This document shows positions 63,465-64,000 of a DNA stretch of 64,000 bases, one piece after another; position 1 is the stretch's first letter, and each line of letters starts with the position of its first letter. Origin of the DNA: JAZKAR01 sp040389065 (GTDB lineage: Bacteria > Pseudomonadota > Gammaproteobacteria > Burkholderiales > Casimicrobiaceae); contig JAZKAR010000020.1 in NCBI GenBank assembly GCA_040389065.1, forward strand, positions 1-64,000, in the 5' to 3' direction. Both the position numbers and the translations under genes were made by a program. A model generated the notes under the pieces. It made no database searches, was not told the DNA's origin, and was given only the letters and a program-made list of their open reading frames with translations.

Positions 63465-64000
63465 ATGTATTTATTTAGGTTATTACGCATCTTGCGCGTT
63501 ATTTTGCGCTTCCGGCTTGATACACTTTGCGTAGAAATGGCACAGCGTACAGCTCCAGGGTTACCATCGCCGAGCTTTAGAATACGTATTCTCATATGGT
63601 TATTATCTTATCGTGTTTCTAAACAATTACCCCCACGAGCATTGCGATTACGTTTGGCTTTAGAATGTTTGGGGCCTATTTTCGTTAAGTTTGGGCAAAT
63701 GCTTTCCACCCGGCGAGATATGTTAGCGCCTGATTTTGCTGATGAGCTTGCACGCTTACAAGATCAAGTAGAGCCTTTTCCTTATGCAGAGGTTCGTGAT
63801 ATTTTAGAAAGAGCCTATGGCGAGTCTCCTGAAAAAATATTTCGAAGTTTTGATCCGATTCCTGTGGCAAGTGCTTCAATGGCACAAGTACATTTTGCAG
63901 AGCTTCATACCGGCGAGTGTATTGCAGTAAAAGTGTTACGTCCTAATTTACGCCAGGTGATAGAACAAGACATTGCGTTGCTAAAAATATTGGCTAACTG
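63465..64000 (+). CDS. ubiB: UbiB kinase-like ubiquinone biosynthesis protein (3' end outside window)
   Basis: An atypical ADCK/UbiB kinase-like membrane protein needed for ubiquinone synthesis. Only the first 178 residues are visible; the frame is open at base 64000. The start MYLFRLLRILRV follows the ubiJ stop by one base. The KxGQ motif appears as FVKFGQMLSTRRDMLAPDF, and the Ala-rich loop as PVASASMAQVH, where most members have SIAQVH. IAVKVLRP provides the nucleotide-binding Lys. The position after ubiE and ubiJ supports the call. Confidence 0.95.
   Translation, partial: MYLFRLLRILRVILRFRLDTLCVEMAQRTAPGLPSPSFRIRILIWLLSYRVSKQLPPRALRLRLALECLGPIFVKFGQMLSTRRDMLAPDFADELARLQDQVEPFPYAEVRDILERAYGESPEKIFRSFDPIPVASASMAQVHFAELHTGECIAVKVLRPNLRQVIEQDIALLKILAN

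Overview
This 64 kb window is AT-rich chromosomal DNA from a bacterium that looks like a low-GC betaproteobacterium (Burkholderiales-like). The placement rests on gene order rather than on any marker search. The supporting neighbourhoods are ribF-ileS-lspA; a caa3-type cytochrome oxidase operon with a fused cytochrome c on subunit II, a tiny assembly gene, Cox11, a twin-TM protein, SURF1, Cox15, heme O synthase and SCO; yhbY/rlmE-ftsH-folP; ftsK-lolA; and ubiE-Tim44-like-ubiJ-ubiB. No tRNA, rRNA, CRISPR array, transposase or prophage gene was seen.

Layout. 1-3.8 kb: a metabolic group of unknown purpose (a thiamine-diphosphate enzyme cut by the window edge, an SDR oxidoreductase and two diverged citrate-synthase-like proteins). 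3.8-10.1 kb: a TonB-dependent receptor, an orphan ABC-type binding protein and a hybrid histidine kinase, probably an uptake and sensing module. 10.2-16.7 kb: an outer-membrane beta-barrel, accA, ribF, ileS and lspA. 16.9-25.6 kb: aa3/caa3 cytochrome oxidase structural and assembly genes. 25.9-26.9 kb: thrB. 27.0-34.3 kb: an unusually AT-rich, reduced MSHA/type IV pilus-like cluster (ATPase, platform protein, fused PilM/PilN-like protein, PilO-like protein, MshK-like protein, one long prepilin ending in a 12-bp tandem repeat) with two unrecognised membrane genes at its head and no secretin. 34.3-39.2 kb: yhbY, rlmE, ftsH, folP, grxC. 39.2-43.7 kb: pilU, queE, a methylaspartate ammonia-lyase and a DUF2970 gene, interspersed with palindromic repeats. 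43.9-50.3 kb: a single 2129-residue DUF4011-helicase-nuclease protein of the kind linked to phage defence. 50.3-52.5 kb: two multiheme c-type cytochromes. 52.9-56.0 kb: a second hybrid histidine kinase. 56.1-60 kb: lolA and ftsK. 60.7-64 kb: ubiquinone genes ending in a truncated ubiB.

The most interesting signals are (1) a dispersed family of ~105-125 bp palindromic elements with ends of the type AGTTACGCAGTTG, present at 38.8, 40.5, 43.05 and 52.55 kb plus a one-ended remnant at 43.42 kb; (2) the reduced pilus cluster with unknown leading genes and a repeat-tailed prepilin; (3) the paired citrate-synthase paralogues that each appear to have lost catalytic residues, in a group with a ThDP enzyme and an SDR; (4) the giant helicase-nuclease gene beside the palindromic repeats. 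None of these is proven to be a new system. They are the parts of the window that ordinary housekeeping annotation does not explain.
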